64,000 nucleotides of DNA from Actinostola sp. cb2023 (GCA_033675265.1 JAUJYZ010001275.1:88029-152028); one strand, 5' to 3'; counted from the first letter of the stretch, positions 38,901 through 42,064 are shown. A program made the numbers and translations. Notes: generated by a model not told the origin, from the sequence alone.

Positions 38901-40788
38901 TTTCTTTTTATTTTTCGTAGTACACAAAATGCGAAGTATGTGATCGTATCGGTACATAAAATGCGAAGTATTTGTTCGTATCGAGTTTCGAGATTAGAGA
39001 GCGCGTATTGAATTAAATCCGAAGTATTGTTCGTATCAAGTTTCAATATTGTATTGTACAAGAGGGAAGCCATGTTACTCAGTCGAAGGAAAGAAATACG
39101 CTCATTTCACACACAAACACGCTGTTCGTAGTAGACCCGATAGGCCCACACTAAAAGATGTCGTTGTTAAGGGTTCCGAATGATTTTCGGACACATCGAG
39201 GCAAAAAGACAGCAGCGTCGTCGAGCATCGTCAGATCATAGTCTGAATCGATGAATCGTCTGGATGCTCTCTGGATGTTAAAATACGAAGTTAGGGGATG
39301 ATTTTGGTTATTCGACCGATTTTCCTCAATTGAAGGTTATTTTATTCCAGGTTTGAAAAATTCAGAATGTAAAGGAATCGTAAAAATCGTACTTCAAAAC
39401 TTCATCAAAGCAAATACTAGGCCGTCATCAATCTGTATGCCACGGAAAGCAAGGTCAATGCTAAAGTACAAAATTCGCGGATAATTTTGGAGGACTTTTA
39501 TTTGACCAATGTTCCTCAACGTCGGCCTGGACATTCTTGTTTCACATACAAACGCATACGCCGATTCGTGTGGGCCCACTCTGAAAGATATCGTTTCATT
39601 AACAAAAACAAACCGCGCCTTCATTACAACGAACAAACGAAAGACGTTATCAGAACCATCTGACCATGAATATGCAACCTCAACTGGACGTCCCAAGTAT
39701 GTACTGCAGACGGACGATTCGGAGATCTTTATCTATGCTCACCGACACATAGTCTCCCTCGTCACGCAACTGTCATTGTCATTGTCATAATGCCCCGAGT
39801 GTACGCTCATTGAGTGTCTTGTTTTCGTGAACTTGCCTCGCAAAACAAATTTTGCAAGTTGCACGTGCGTTTTTATCGTGAACACCCTCTTTTGCAACTT
39901 TATTTTTATTTTTGCAAGTTGCACGAGAAGTTGATTTGGTTTCTACTTTCTGCAACAAATTTGTACAAGTTGTACTAAAAAATTTACGCATGACATGGTT
40001 TGTGCAACTTGCGTGGCTACAATTAGAGCGCTATCCAATCAGGAGTGAGGAAAATATAAACAGCGTACCGACCTGTTTTTTTTTTGCGAAGCTGATTGCA
40101 ACAAAAAATTGACGTGTAACATGACGGTTGCAACTTGCAACATTGTTTTTGCGAGGCAAGTTGCACGGAAAAGTGGGCCTTTACTTCAAATTTTGAAATA
40201 TAACATCACTATTCAAACTTATTGCAGTATTGAAAATGACGCGTCCCATAAAACAGTCCCACAATTCCCTGCAAACATCAACTCTGAAATGGCTAATGTT
40301 TGGTTTGTTAGGTATTCACAGCCCGTCCCAGGCAGACCAGCCCAACTTAACGAAGTTGCCAAAGGCAGACTCTCAACAAATGCTTTGGACTCAAAAGACG
40401 GTAAAACACTGTATTCGAGTGTAGTTTATAACGGCATGGAACTGGGCACGTGCACTGGGTTCATACAATCATGGATAGATATATCAAGTATTTTATATAA
40501 CGAACGAGCGAATTATCGGACGATATGTAATAATAAAGAAGGGAGCACAGTATGATGGGAAGACCATCGATCCCCATTTCTATAATCTGCCTAATTTGAA
40601 GCATGTGTTATCGATCGAGGAAAATGCGTGACTGGTGAAGGAATTGATTGGTCTTCTAGCGTGTGCAAATATTAACTTGTTTTTTTTATGAAACAGTCTT
40701 TCTTTTGGACACTGGACGAGAACTGTTTGTCTGGATTGGTTCCAAGGCGAGCATTGAAGAGAAGAGGACATCCTTGCAAACTGGTCAT
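8860..40788 (+). CDS. Gelsolin-like actin-binding protein, 13 in-frame exons (3' end uncertain)
   Basis: Exons: 8860-8943, 9024-9113, 16085-16174, 16628-16723, 17358-17452, 18063-18135, 21472-21567, 23223-23288, 24211-24247, 27562-27629, 38595-38635, 40312-40400 and 40697-40788. They total 1017 nt, or 339 codons, with matching phases and no internal stop. The product reads as three gelsolin repeats. Domain 1 has the core [16 protein letters not shown], then [19 protein letters not shown] and [16 protein letters not shown] (Ca/actin contacts). Domain 2 has [19 protein letters not shown]. Domain 3 has [20 protein letters not shown]. Three-domain members of this family (severin, fragmin, gelsolin-like proteins of invertebrates) are about 360-370 aa and sever or cap actin filaments in a Ca-dependent way in the cytoplasm; those roles are family knowledge. 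About 20-30 C-terminal residues are missing from the certain exons. Introns range from 80 bp to about 11 kb and hold most of the mobile DNA described here. Confidence 0.92.
9024..9113 (+). CDS. Gelsolin-like gene, exon 2
   Basis: Acceptor CTTGCTTGCAG; 30 codons ending [11 protein letters not shown], the first strand of domain 1. The donor AAG|GTCAGA is weak. Phase 0. Confidence 0.88.
9830..9960. repeat. ATTCGATTG / CAATCGAAT-rich repeat in intron 2
   Basis: Short imperfect units of TCGAATCGAATC and CGTTCGATTGCG in both orientations. Similar text recurs at 12340-12500 and 12865-12900, so this intron holds several copies. The rest of 9114-9830 and 9961-10473 shows nothing I can support beyond a short CTGCGGGCTGCGG repeat at 10213-10265. 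Confidence 0.55.
10474..11860. mobile_element. Non-autonomous PIF/Harbinger-like element
   Basis: Ends GGGGCGGACCATTTGAT and its complement, flanked on each side by TAA (10471-10473, 11861-11863); a 3-bp TWA duplication is the hallmark of PIF/Harbinger. Subterminal motifs of the form AAAAATATCGTGCAAG occur about three times at each end, in inverted orientation. A C-run (about 11427-11449) and an (AAT)n tract lie inside. No transposase, length 1387 bp. Confidence 0.75.
12508..12851. mobile_element. hAT-type MITE
   Basis: Starts ACCGTATTTCCTC and ends GAGGCAATACGGT, with a perfect 8-bp duplication ACTCAATT at 12500-12507 and 12852-12859. The interior repeats AATAAACGCC-type motifs in both orientations. 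Non-coding. Confidence 0.85.
13111..15617. mobile_element. Foldback-type element with tandem-repeat TIRs
   Basis: The ends TACGGTGGCCCGTTAGGGAC and their complement begin arms of at least 600 bp. Inside the arms lie minisatellite tracts: ATCTCGACTTATAACTGTAG units at 13249-13552, and their complement with GCGATCT variants at 15238-15476. A further inverted match joins 13560-13710 to 14970-15225. ACAAGTG occurs at 13104-13110 and 15620-15626, a possible duplication two bases out of register. Smaller hairpins lie at 14050-14180 and 14860-14905. No transposase. Confidence 0.75.
15991..16112 (+). repeat. 61-bp tandem duplication of an exon 3 splice acceptor
   Basis: 15991-16051 and 16052-16112 differ by one base. 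Each copy has the polypyrimidine tract, TTTTAG acceptor and the first 28 bases of exon 3. Splicing to the upstream AG (16022-16023) would read [10 protein letters not shown] and then TAA. Confidence 0.93.
16085..16174 (+). CDS. Gelsolin-like gene, exon 3
   Basis: Acceptor TTGTTTTAG; 30 codons, [12 protein letters not shown] to EDDGD; donor GAT|GTAATT. The acceptor and first 28 bases of the exon are duplicated immediately upstream (acceptor at 16022-16023), see 15991-16112. Confidence 0.9.
16628..16723 (+). CDS. Gelsolin-like gene, exon 4
   Basis: Acceptor TTTGTTTTACAG; 32 codons carrying [15 protein letters not shown], the most recognisable part of domain 1; donor TTT|GTGAGT. Phase 0. Confidence 0.93.
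16788..17165. repeat. (GATGGTAGT)-type trinucleotide-rich minisatellite in intron 4
   Basis: GATGAT, GGTAGT and related units for about 380 bp. Open frames through it are repeat artefacts. Confidence 0.9.
17358..17452 (+). CDS. Gelsolin-like gene, exon 5
   Basis: Acceptor CAAATCACAG; 95 nt with [16 protein letters not shown] and [10 protein letters not shown]; donor GG|GTAAGT. Ends phase 2 and joins exon 6 in frame. Confidence 0.92.
17618..17697. repeat. G-run repeat (GGGGGTCAGGGG)n in intron 5
   Basis: Long G tracts separated by TCA. A potential G-quadruplex region on the sense strand of the transcribed gene. Confidence 0.85.
18063..18135 (+). CDS. Gelsolin-like gene, exon 6
   Basis: Acceptor TTTCATATCTCAG; 73 nt encoding [20 protein letters not shown] and the linker into domain 2; donor ACG|GTAAGC. 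Phase 0 at its end. Confidence 0.9.
18192..18334. mobile_element. Hairpin MITE, TA target, copy A
   Basis: GAGTGCAATTTA and its complement at the two ends, flanked by TA. Near-palindromic interior with TTAGTGCTATTTAGTACTAA. Shares its central motif with 43107-43250. Confidence 0.65.
18571..18609 (-). ncRNA. Hammerhead ribozyme core, left Penelope arm
   Basis: On the minus strand: CTGATGA, stem II TGGGCC/GGGCCC with an AT loop, then GAAA and GCTC before the expected cleavage point. Hammerheads in Penelope termini are established. Stem I is weak (UCU/GGA), so activity is uncertain. Confidence 0.6.
19386..19868 (-). pseudogene. Penelope-like endonuclease fragment (GIY-YIG), left arm
   Basis: Reads [20 protein letters not shown], then TGR and [12 protein letters not shown]: a zinc-linked GIY-YIG nuclease as found at the C-terminus of Penelope-like reverse transcriptases, where it nicks target DNA. 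It is nearly identical to the right arm until about 19530, where the sequence diverges (internal deletion relative to the right arm), so the end is not native. Truncated at 5'. Confidence 0.75.
19869..20694 (+). pseudogene. Penelope-like reverse transcriptase C-terminal part plus GIY-YIG endonuclease
   Basis: Open for about 275 codons. It begins after the RT palm ([20 protein letters not shown] is the region just past the catalytic motifs). The thumb and linker region follows, then [20 protein letters not shown] and ETGR of GIY-YIG, ending NKTERIF and TAA. The frame is also open leftward to 19792 across the inversion junction, but that part is antisense of the other arm. A 5'-truncated retrocopy, not a working gene. 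Confidence 0.8.
20881..21297. repeat. ~200-bp-arm palindrome
   Basis: 20881-21083 is repeated inverted at 21105-21297 with few differences, both containing AGAGGTCACGTGACC and AAATTAGTAAAAGGGCGAAG (or complement). The centre is GGATGGCATGACTCTTGCCATCC-like, so almost no spacer remains. Confidence 0.85.
21309..21348 (+). ncRNA. Hammerhead ribozyme core, right Penelope arm
   Basis: Same core as the left arm: CTGATGA, the GGGCC stem II, GAAA and GCTC. Here stem I can form UCC/GGA. The flanking sequence to about 21385 matches the left arm. Confidence 0.6.
21472..21567 (+). CDS. Gelsolin-like gene, exon 7
   Basis: Acceptor TCTCTCCCAACTAG; 32 codons with [20 protein letters not shown] and MGTRLYQ, the core of domain 2; donor CAG|GTATTG. 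Phase 0. Confidence 0.92.
21637..22734. mobile_element. hAT-like element with ~280-bp TIRs and helicase fragments
   Basis: TAGCCTGCGCTCGCATCC and its complement mark the ends, with a perfect 8-bp duplication CAGGAACC at 21629-21636 and 22735-22742. 21637-21930 recurs inverted at 22460-22734. The interior carries RecQ-helicase-like coding scraps on both strands and no transposase. Confidence 0.85.
21856..21950 (+). pseudogene. RecQ-type DNA helicase N-terminal fragment
   Basis: Reads [17 protein letters not shown], the pattern that precedes Walker A in RecQ-like helicases (a Q-motif equivalent). The expected GKS motif does not follow. A second scrap on the minus strand (about 22060-21950) reads [14 protein letters not shown], resembling the 'SPE' segment between the Walker B and later motifs. 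Broken pieces captured by the surrounding element. Confidence 0.55.
22812..22925. repeat. Dispersed repeat, copy 2 (partial)
   Basis: Near-identical to 6774-6990: CTCTGATTGGCCAAAGGATG, then GCGTATTCCGCGTGC, then the ACTCGAGAAGTGTTGAGAAG hairpin arm. A related fragment lies near 46240-46370. The remainder of intron 7 shows nothing I recognise. Confidence 0.5.
23223..23288 (+). CDS. Gelsolin-like gene, exon 8
   Basis: Acceptor TTTGTTCTCAG; 22 codons, [19 protein letters not shown] then EIK, the helix of domain 2; donor AAG|GTAACT. Confidence 0.9.
23289..24210. other. Intron 8, no feature recognised
   Basis: AT-rich with short ATTCATTC tracts near 23310-23345 and 23585-23620. No open frame of interest. 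Confidence 0.6.
24211..24247 (+). CDS. Gelsolin-like gene, exon 9 (37 nt)
   Basis: Acceptor CTTTTTCCGTAG; reads [12 protein letters not shown] and ends phase 1; donor ACG|GTAGGT. It matches the end-of-domain-2 segment seen between the helix and the FYKLLG motif in gelsolins. Confidence 0.88.
24641..27555. repeat. Intron 9 minisatellite, ~2.9 kb
   Basis: Units of about 35-40 bp built from TGATTGATCGATTGATTAGT and GGGTGGATGTAT or GGGTGGGTGGAT. Variant blocks recur, e.g. the one with GCATTAACTGATTGATCGAT at about 24745, 25390 and 26232, showing higher-order duplication. It ends a few bases before the acceptor of exon 10. Confidence 0.95.
27562..27629 (+). CDS. Gelsolin-like gene, exon 10
   Basis: Acceptor ATTTCTACTTTAG directly follows the intron-9 minisatellite. 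Reads [20 protein letters not shown] then EKG; donor GGG|GTGAGG. Phase 0. Confidence 0.9.
27630..28487. other. Intron 10, left part, no gene
   Basis: Host intronic DNA up to the virus-like insertion. No coding or RNA feature recognised. 28380-28440 resembles 38490-38530 in containing CACGTGAC and GACCAATC/GACCAATG text, suggesting promoter-like repeats on both flanks. Confidence 0.4.
28458..29395 (-). pseudogene. Retroviral-type (rve) integrase, broken
   Basis: The start at 29395 gives [17 protein letters not shown], then the core with HQADLLFLP (first catalytic Asp), then [13 protein letters not shown] (second Asp), followed in another frame by VERWNRT, where the catalytic Glu lies, and [11 protein letters not shown] and [11 protein letters not shown]. 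This is the DDE fold that inserts Polinton/Maverick DNA into the genome. Two breaks are visible: an in-frame TGA at 29150-29152 and a one-base frameshift near 28925-28937. The third segment runs without a stop through the whole left TIR to 28458, outside the element, so the C-terminus is encoded by the TIR or has been truncated by it. The first gene at the left end, transcribed outward. Confidence 0.88.
28488..28699 (+). repeat. Left terminal inverted repeat
   Basis: Pairs with 38048-38260. Differences seen: a few substitutions (e.g. CTTAGAAATT/CTTATAAATT, GTTTTGATGTT/GTGTTGATGCT) and one A-run length change. The end AG...CT agrees with Polinton-type ends. Confidence 0.95.
29450..29552 (-). 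pseudogene. Short ORF ending in a duplicated membrane-segment tail
   Basis: ATG at 29552 overlaps the stop of the 54-aa ORF. After about 20 codons a change of frame would lead into [12 protein letters not shown] and TAA at 29450-29452. That tail is a near copy of the end of the gene at 29901-30334, so it looks like a partial gene duplication with a frameshift, lying just ahead of the integrase. Confidence 0.4.
29549..29713 (-). CDS. Small 54-aa ORF
   Basis: ATG at 29713; begins [15 protein letters not shown], ends with an amphipathic stretch [18 protein letters not shown]. Its TGA overlaps the ATG of the next ORF (ATGA at 29552-29549), as expected for coupled translation or dense viral packing. 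No family recognised. Confidence 0.45.
   Translation of the reverse strand: MTDIEHPPPEDQTSFTCMSERIAEHMREDPVFGEACFRIYQCLKKAINQAFASI
29901..30334 (-). pseudogene. Small membrane/coiled-coil protein, one frameshift
   Basis: ATG at 30334 gives an N-terminal hydrophobic segment ([19 protein letters not shown]) followed by a charged, Glu/Arg/Ala-rich helical part. The reading frame changes near 30178. The second frame is again charged and helical and ends with a Gly/Ala-rich hydrophobic tail and TAA at 29901-29903. So it seems to have two membrane segments around a soluble helix, about 144 codons in all. No family recognised. The upstream ORF's TAG (30335-30337) directly abuts its ATG. Confidence 0.55.
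30335..30540 (-). pseudogene. Small basic protein, frameshifted
   Basis: ATG at 30540. The first frame is Lys/Arg/Pro-rich ([17 protein letters not shown]) and stops at TAA 30427-30429. Helical coding-like text continues in other frames ([12 protein letters not shown], then [13 protein letters not shown]) to a TAG abutting the next gene's ATG. The basic N-terminus could bind DNA, like a core protein, but that is only inference. Its ATG overlaps the end of the upstream ORF. Confidence 0.4.
30518..31044 (-). pseudogene. Unknown conserved-looking protein, one frameshift
   Basis: ATG at 31044 ([17 protein letters not shown]) lies inside the end of the ATPase gene (ATGACTGA). The first frame contains [20 protein letters not shown] and ends just after 30709. 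Coding-like text resumes in another frame from about 30750 ([20 protein letters not shown]) and stops at 30518, overlapping the next ATG at 30540. The C-terminal half is moderately hydrophobic. About 175 codons in total. No family recognised. Confidence 0.5.
31037..31626 (-). pseudogene. A32-like (FtsK/HerA-type) DNA-packaging ATPase, broken
   Basis: ATG at 31626. Walker A is GPKGCGKS at residues about 10-17 and Walker B is [10 protein letters not shown] near residue 95. A downstream [15 protein letters not shown] segment fits the sensor region and arginine motif of viral genome-packaging ATPases, which load DNA into preformed capsids. There is an in-frame TAG at 31315-31317 and a one-base frameshift near 31100. 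The reading continues to TGA at 31037-31039. The family's usual length of about 200-250 aa fits. The capsid gene's stop overlaps its start as TAATG (31628-31624). Confidence 0.85.
31626..32594 (-). pseudogene. Probable double-jelly-roll major capsid protein, broken
   Basis: The readable parts are about 320 codons. The N-terminal part includes [23 protein letters not shown] lies in frame at 32373-32375. The middle (32282-31866) is beta-rich with [18 protein letters not shown] and [21 protein letters not shown] one-base frameshift near 31865 then leads to the tail [20 protein letters not shown]. This beta-strand pattern, the position directly upstream of the packaging ATPase and the tail resemble capsid genes of Polinton-type elements. 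The assignment is by context and pattern and needs structure prediction. The start is uncertain, because the ORF's 5' part contains a 10-bp repeat and overlaps a plus-strand gene. Alternative: another structural protein, with the true capsid gene missing. Confidence 0.55.
32502..32538. repeat. 10-bp tandem repeat (CAGATCGCCA)
   Basis: Just over three copies of GATCGCCACA between the diverging capsid and plus-strand genes. It may be a promoter-region expansion. Confidence 0.85.
32574..33446 (+). CDS. Coiled-coil protein with C-terminal membrane segments (~290 aa)
   Basis: The frame is open from 32325 to TAA at 33444-33446. I place the start at the ATG at 32574 ([18 protein letters not shown]), because the upstream part overlaps the capsid gene and the 10-bp repeat. 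There is a charged N-terminal half, then a Glu-rich coiled-coil-like stretch near residues 140-185 ([20 protein letters not shown]). Two or three hydrophobic segments follow: [20 protein letters not shown], then [11 protein letters not shown] and [15 protein letters not shown]. It ends with basic residues. Probably a virion membrane or internal protein. I know similar uncharacterised proteins only as parts of animal Polinton-like elements. Its stop overlaps the stop of the convergent gene. Confidence 0.75.
   Translation: MRRRVGHLSETVRNKLWDSRGDQEMWRGMREEYIEMRENPKEGEQEDPLVVTARDKLHRLFPATADHTEDFPLTNAPDHGIEIRVRSKKGGWSQSQKLFTKEGAIRANVKNLWGFNLATSPAELVEENDAQIQANVTTNRADNIALSEPHISEADEAVISERVEQRVEENEALEQENATIEEHMTLKERVKRIFKKYGVMVLGVALAAGAVIGAIVEVLTKQLAAVARGYGNELKTIGKKLGQLLPGAIAAIASFLFRTAGETIGFLAKNAWLLIVAGVVWLVERTKKAR
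33443..33718 (-). CDS. 91-aa tail-anchored protein with Pro/Ala/Lys repeats
   Basis: ATG at 33718. A short N-terminal part ([20 protein letters not shown]) is followed by repeats of the [14 protein letters not shown] type, then a C-terminal hydrophobic anchor ([16 protein letters not shown]). The TAG shares bases with the TAA of the plus-strand gene (CTAA at 33443-33446). Intact. The Pro/Ala repeats resemble flexible stalks; function unknown. Confidence 0.65.
   Translation of the reverse strand: MKRTTPSMHFGINDGVNNEVFRRLPEHTAPMVGAQPVVAKPQPTKPAAQAKPHVAQTKPHIASQPSKLGAHETNLATVGLLAAGIGWWAFR
33728..34456 (-). CDS. 242-aa protein of unknown function, intact
   Basis: ATG at 34456. The N-terminus has [20 protein letters not shown] and [20 protein letters not shown]; the middle has [17 protein letters not shown], and [16 protein letters not shown] follows. 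Rich in Trp and aromatic residues, with no transmembrane segment, so probably a globular structural protein. It starts inside the end of the upstream 133-aa ORF (25-base overlap) and ends 9 bases before the tail-anchored gene. I recognise the general pattern from uncharacterised proteins of animal Polinton-like elements but cannot assign a role. Confidence 0.7.
   Translation of the reverse strand: MSEVSTWLSGPDLHLWSQQLNLTVWCATAGCGVAWNHLEPDTQVAGFLRFHTLFTVRQILTQLGCSPPWEDALHFRTNNISEAGLHALCREFGLSYPPDMRFKGQSTESDEYGVLWRGAYYTSTHKSRAQYNWFCPKRGLGLTKVGLGRLNRSIEGFVYSVVVAQASTRTNIVDKRLSGGAVETQRVFASLFEDALKETIPSSVRRFQRTVIDGRTRLDLAISPGLWLLPSHLVINRESVFG
34432..34833 (-). CDS. 133-aa protein of unknown function
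   Basis: ATG at 34833 ([20 protein letters not shown]). Contains [20 protein letters not shown], beta-like, then a Pro-rich region and a basic C-terminus ([18 protein letters not shown]). The last residues overlap the next gene and may reflect a late frameshift. Divergent from the 265-aa gene, with only 38 bp between starts. Confidence 0.6.
   Translation of the reverse strand: MVETRELFLKAYPHTAVSKFSFSPTFVTFNYRGMGYDVFVGRIGAGERIHQYDDPEIEKALLNALGTPWEPPPRFPQAFSLRKEGRYPYPAADADLTLKELGINLRSPSPFTSPTPFKRHRQAPRQCQRLVRG
34834..34871. promoter_or_regulatory. 38-bp bidirectional promoter candidate
   Basis: The sole space between two divergent starts, containing CCGTATAAACAACC. The same GTATAAAC occurs at 35674-35681, at the start of the 159-aa gene, so it may be a TATA-like late promoter of the element. 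Confidence 0.4.
34872..35669 (+). CDS. 265-aa candidate vertex/minor capsid protein, intact
   Basis: ATG at 34872. Beta-rich N-terminal domain with [20 protein letters not shown], an extended middle ([18 protein letters not shown] and [17 protein letters not shown]), then a second beta-like region ending in [20 protein letters not shown]. No membrane segment and no enzyme motif. Position among structural genes and the strand pattern suggest a single-jelly-roll vertex (penton-like) or fibre-type protein; this is inference. TGA at 35667-35669 overlaps the next frame. Confidence 0.6.
   Translation: MVVLFLESASADFVVTLESPISYPRWLLLHSVSVPQTRVLREEGKILTEVRGASEKGENEFKDLTIQPKAPLLTIPAGYTLSSVQAAISLGTPPAQIVASKTGYTLVVAPGASPNKPLRQLLGISEAASGESLVINWPAVESAWLHCDLVDVESVAQKREDTHVTKRAAILGGVAGNGSNRLTLKKTHTPFGFEPGLLLAFTTSTSSTHPRVRVCNMASDSMYETGGIYPQLQAVAPGAASQDFRLKAVADVQMAIETELTTSRF
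35666..36145 (+). CDS. 159-aa membrane protein with C-terminal helix, start unclear
   Basis: The frame begins at a TTG that overlaps the stop of the 265-aa gene (TTGA); no ATG is available near the apparent N-terminus, and the frame is also open upstream. The start may therefore have been lost by mutation, or the gene may once have been made by coupling or fusion. Begins [12 protein letters not shown], then a Gly/Ala/Val-rich hydrophobic hairpin (residues about 18-65: [20 protein letters not shown]), then helix [20 protein letters not shown], and a charged C-terminus ending LLNRLESE. Probably an internal or membrane virion protein. Confidence 0.65.
   Translation: MKKYKRARSGLTQCAFVTGSVTVALSGGSLASALTGFRLVVGVPLAGVATILGLVSGSCTVVAQRLEGKISKHERTTTLARSSLSTVIDLVSKALHDGRISIEEFSLISSELQKFRQQKADIRAKPVVATQEAQAILGETPAEIEKRIRGELLNRLESE
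36212..36288 (-). tRNA. tRNA-like sequence, minus strand (degenerate)
   Basis: A-box-like TGATCGAGTGG and B-box GTTCGACTC at normal spacing, followed by a hairpin ACTCCG/CGGAGT and a run of seven T, a Pol III terminator. The acceptor and T stems do not pair well, so it is more likely a tRNA-derived promoter or pseudo-tRNA than a working tRNA. A resemblance to Ser/Leu-type tRNAs is suggested by the GTGGTTTAGAC D-arm. Confidence 0.35.
36380..36455 (+). tRNA. tRNA-like sequence, plus strand (degenerate)
   Basis: A-box TGGCCTAGTGGTTTAGAC and B-box GTGTTCGACTCCGCT. It shares both boxes with the minus-strand copy at 36212-36288. Stems are poor. It could be the head of a SINE; no terminator occurs before the T run near 36755. 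Confidence 0.35.
36460..37083. other. Non-coding spacer with AT-rich insertion
   Basis: 36540-36650 holds two imperfect copies of AATTCGAGAGA plus TCG/CCGAGATGG text. From about 36770 to 37060 the sequence is AT-rich, starts with (ATA)n followed by AACTTTATTTTACAAGGG, and is unlike the GC-rich element, so it is probably a later transposon insertion. Confidence 0.5.
37084..37365 (-). CDS. Cys-rich zinc-binding protein (C-terminal part)
   Basis: Cys pattern [13 protein letters not shown], then [13 protein letters not shown] and LCGLCGYG, consistent with two treble-clef or ribbon zinc sites, followed by a basic helical tail ([20 protein letters not shown]). The upstream frame at 37332-37514 overlaps by 34 bases and may be its 5' part after a frameshift. 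A nucleic-acid-binding or regulatory role is likely by analogy only. Confidence 0.6.
   Translation of the reverse strand: MPTGKDSCQWLILSSTKLCGRRCMWKYCGLHLAIMRNESCTKPCRVCGRGVCNSLELCGLCGYGKQKRKLIHRDQRMFQREFARLAAIEIPSN
37332..37514 (-). pseudogene. Short ORF, probable 5' part of the Cys-rich gene
   Basis: ATG at 37514 ([20 protein letters not shown]). It lies 9 bp after the stop of the 145-aa gene and overlaps the next frame, so a frameshift near 37350 could join the two. No domain in itself. Confidence 0.4.
37524..37961 (-). CDS. 145-aa Cys-rich zinc-binding protein, intact
   Basis: ATG at 37961. The N-terminal two thirds are helical ([20 protein letters not shown]). The C-terminus has [20 protein letters not shown] and [16 protein letters not shown], with CxxC pairs and His residues fitting a RING- or B-box-like zinc cluster. 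First gene inside the right TIR, transcribed away from it. A transcriptional or host-interaction role is possible but not shown. Confidence 0.65.
   Translation of the reverse strand: MPTSMQLLIWKKNYEIISHEAPLTGPVKPLVSLARKVVLATDLGLQSGLPDFYLQELGLGWRDIVRARSERGWRFIKSSIERAPFCRRRELITRAAFYGQFYLTCKDCGLDCYLCRRCSYRLMLCQRCLSEGLHHETDHLYYKTP
38048..38260 (-). repeat. Right terminal inverted repeat
   Basis: Reverse complement of 28488-28699. Immediately followed by GGTAA, the right copy of the target duplication. Confidence 0.95.
38261..38594. other. Intron 10, right flank
   Basis: Starts with the GGTAA duplication and the right half of the target hairpin (TGTTTCCC, paired with GGGAAACA at 28475-28482). 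Contains an (AATA)n tract near 38340-38368. No gene before exon 11. Confidence 0.6.
38595..38635 (+). CDS. Gelsolin-like gene, exon 11 (41 nt)
   Basis: Acceptor GTGCTTTTTCATCAG; reads [13 protein letters not shown] and ends phase 2; donor CAG|GTAAGC. It joins exon 12 in frame to give the LLRYSQ entry to domain 3. Chosen because it is the only short segment here that satisfies both phases with good splice sites. Confidence 0.75.
38860..39800 (+). repeat. Dispersed repeat R1, copy 2, in intron 11
   Basis: ACTCGGGC start and GCCCCGAGT end; matches 467-1468 in the same orientation. It appears inserted in another MITE whose ends may be near 38833 (TTAAGGCCC) and 40184 (GGGCCTTTA). Confidence 0.55.
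39815..40190. repeat. TTGCAAGTTGCAC-rich MITE remnant
   Basis: Repeated TTTTGCAAGTTGCACG and complements, ending GTTGCACGGAAAAGTGGGCC. With 38833-38859 it may form one interrupted inverted-repeat element. Confidence 0.4.
40312..40400 (+). CDS. Gelsolin-like gene, exon 12
   Basis: Acceptor TTTGGTTTGTTAG; 89 nt with [20 protein letters not shown]; donor ACG|GTAAAA. Ends phase 1. Confidence 0.88.
40697..40788 (+). CDS. Gelsolin-like gene, exon 13
   Basis: Acceptor TTTATGAAACAG; 92 nt, [18 protein letters not shown] to SLQTGH, the core of domain 3; donor CAT|GTAAGT. Phase 0. Confidence 0.93.
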
Positions 40789-41560
40789 GTAAGTATTAGT
40801 CTGTAGACAGGAGGTGAAGGGATGTGGAGACGGGAAGAGAGAAGAAAAGGAATAAACAGGCTCTCCCTTCTTTCCCATCCCCTTCCATTCAGTGTAAGAA
40901 CCAATATGATCGTCTTTTGCACTAGCAATCTTGCCTCAATGCAATAACTGCAGAGAGCTTTATTACAAGCAATATGTTGCATACAATTTTAAATCGTGTG
41001 AGCATGCCAGCCTTCTAGTAACGTGATCCGCACAAATTGGTAAGTTAAACGAGACTTACCTGTAAGTTGAAGTTTGACTGAGATTCTGAATGATGTAACA
41101 GAATATCTTTTTAACGGTGAATAGTTTATTTTGGATGAGTGTGAAAGAAACTAAGCGGCCTCCTCGCCTTATAGTCGCTCTCGGTCATACACAGCTATTT
41201 CAAAAAAGGTTGGTGAAGGTTTTGTTGCATGTTACATACCAAACCGTAAATGTATTGTGGATCATATGTAAAAAATGTCAGCATGCACATACAGAAGAAA
41301 ATATGCCAGTTCCATATTGCGAAGACAAAGTTTGGGAAAATTCCCCGAGTCCATATTGTTGTGACCTTTCGCTGATTCCATTCACATCGCCCATATTGCA
41401 TTTCGGGCTTGGTATGCAAGATGCAACAAAATCTTCATCAACCTATATAGCTGTATACAACATTAATCACAGGAATCCATAACCAGGAAACAACTCAGTC
41501 AGGTTGTTCGATAAATGTATAAAATGAAAAACCAAAACAACGTAGGTAATAAAATATTTG
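40789..41560. other. Intron 13, left part, nothing certain
   Basis: One open frame at 41117-41482 shows no known domain and unremarkable composition, so I do not call it a gene. Confidence 0.5.
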
Positions 41561-41609
41561 ATTTGTGTGATATTTCGACTAGCCAAACTAGTCTTCATCA
41601 GGTACAAAT
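41561..41609 (-). ncRNA. Hammerhead ribozyme (type I, minimal stem III)
   Basis: On the minus strand: stem I ATTTGT, AC, CTGATGA, stem II GACTAG/CTAGTC, GAAA, TATC (cleavage after C), AC, and stem I partner ACAAAT. All three conserved blocks and a perfect 6-bp stem I are present. The short stem III is typical of retroelement hammerheads, which often act as dimers. Confidence 0.85.
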
Positions 41610-41776
41610 GGATAGTTTACATGGTTGTAATATATATATAGCACAAGCGGAAATGACAAAACTGATAAAAAGATATATAGTGTAAAGTTACAAGCGGGTG
41701 ATAAAAGAGATAAAAATAAACTTAATACATATAAAATAGAAAATAAATGGCTGAAAATATGAAATGAATGGGGGGA

Positions 41777-42064
41777 TTAATAAGTTTCGTCGCGTTTGTT
41801 AAGGCCGTTAGGTTCAAGAGTGTTAGCTTTGGTTATAAGATAAGCTTCTCTACCCTTGCGAATAGAGTCACGGGAAGAAAAGATTTGTTGTATAGGAATA
41901 AGTAAAATGTCAGAAGCAGAGTGATTATTAGAAAGAAAATGTTCTGAGACGATAGTAGGTTTAGATCTGGAATAGGGTTTGTCAATGGGTCGTCGATGTT
42001 CATTAAATCGGTCTTTAAGTTTACGTTTAGTTTCACCAATATTGTAAATACTACTTATAAACAC
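41777..42064 (-). pseudogene. Penelope-like GIY-YIG endonuclease fragment
   Basis: 95 codons: IYNIGETKRKLKDRFNEHRR, then TIVSEHFLSNNHSASDILL, ending GLNKRDETY and TAA. The Glu-Thr and Arg spacing fits the GIY-YIG core of Penelope elements. The preceding YIP..C part is cut off near 42064. Confidence 0.7.
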
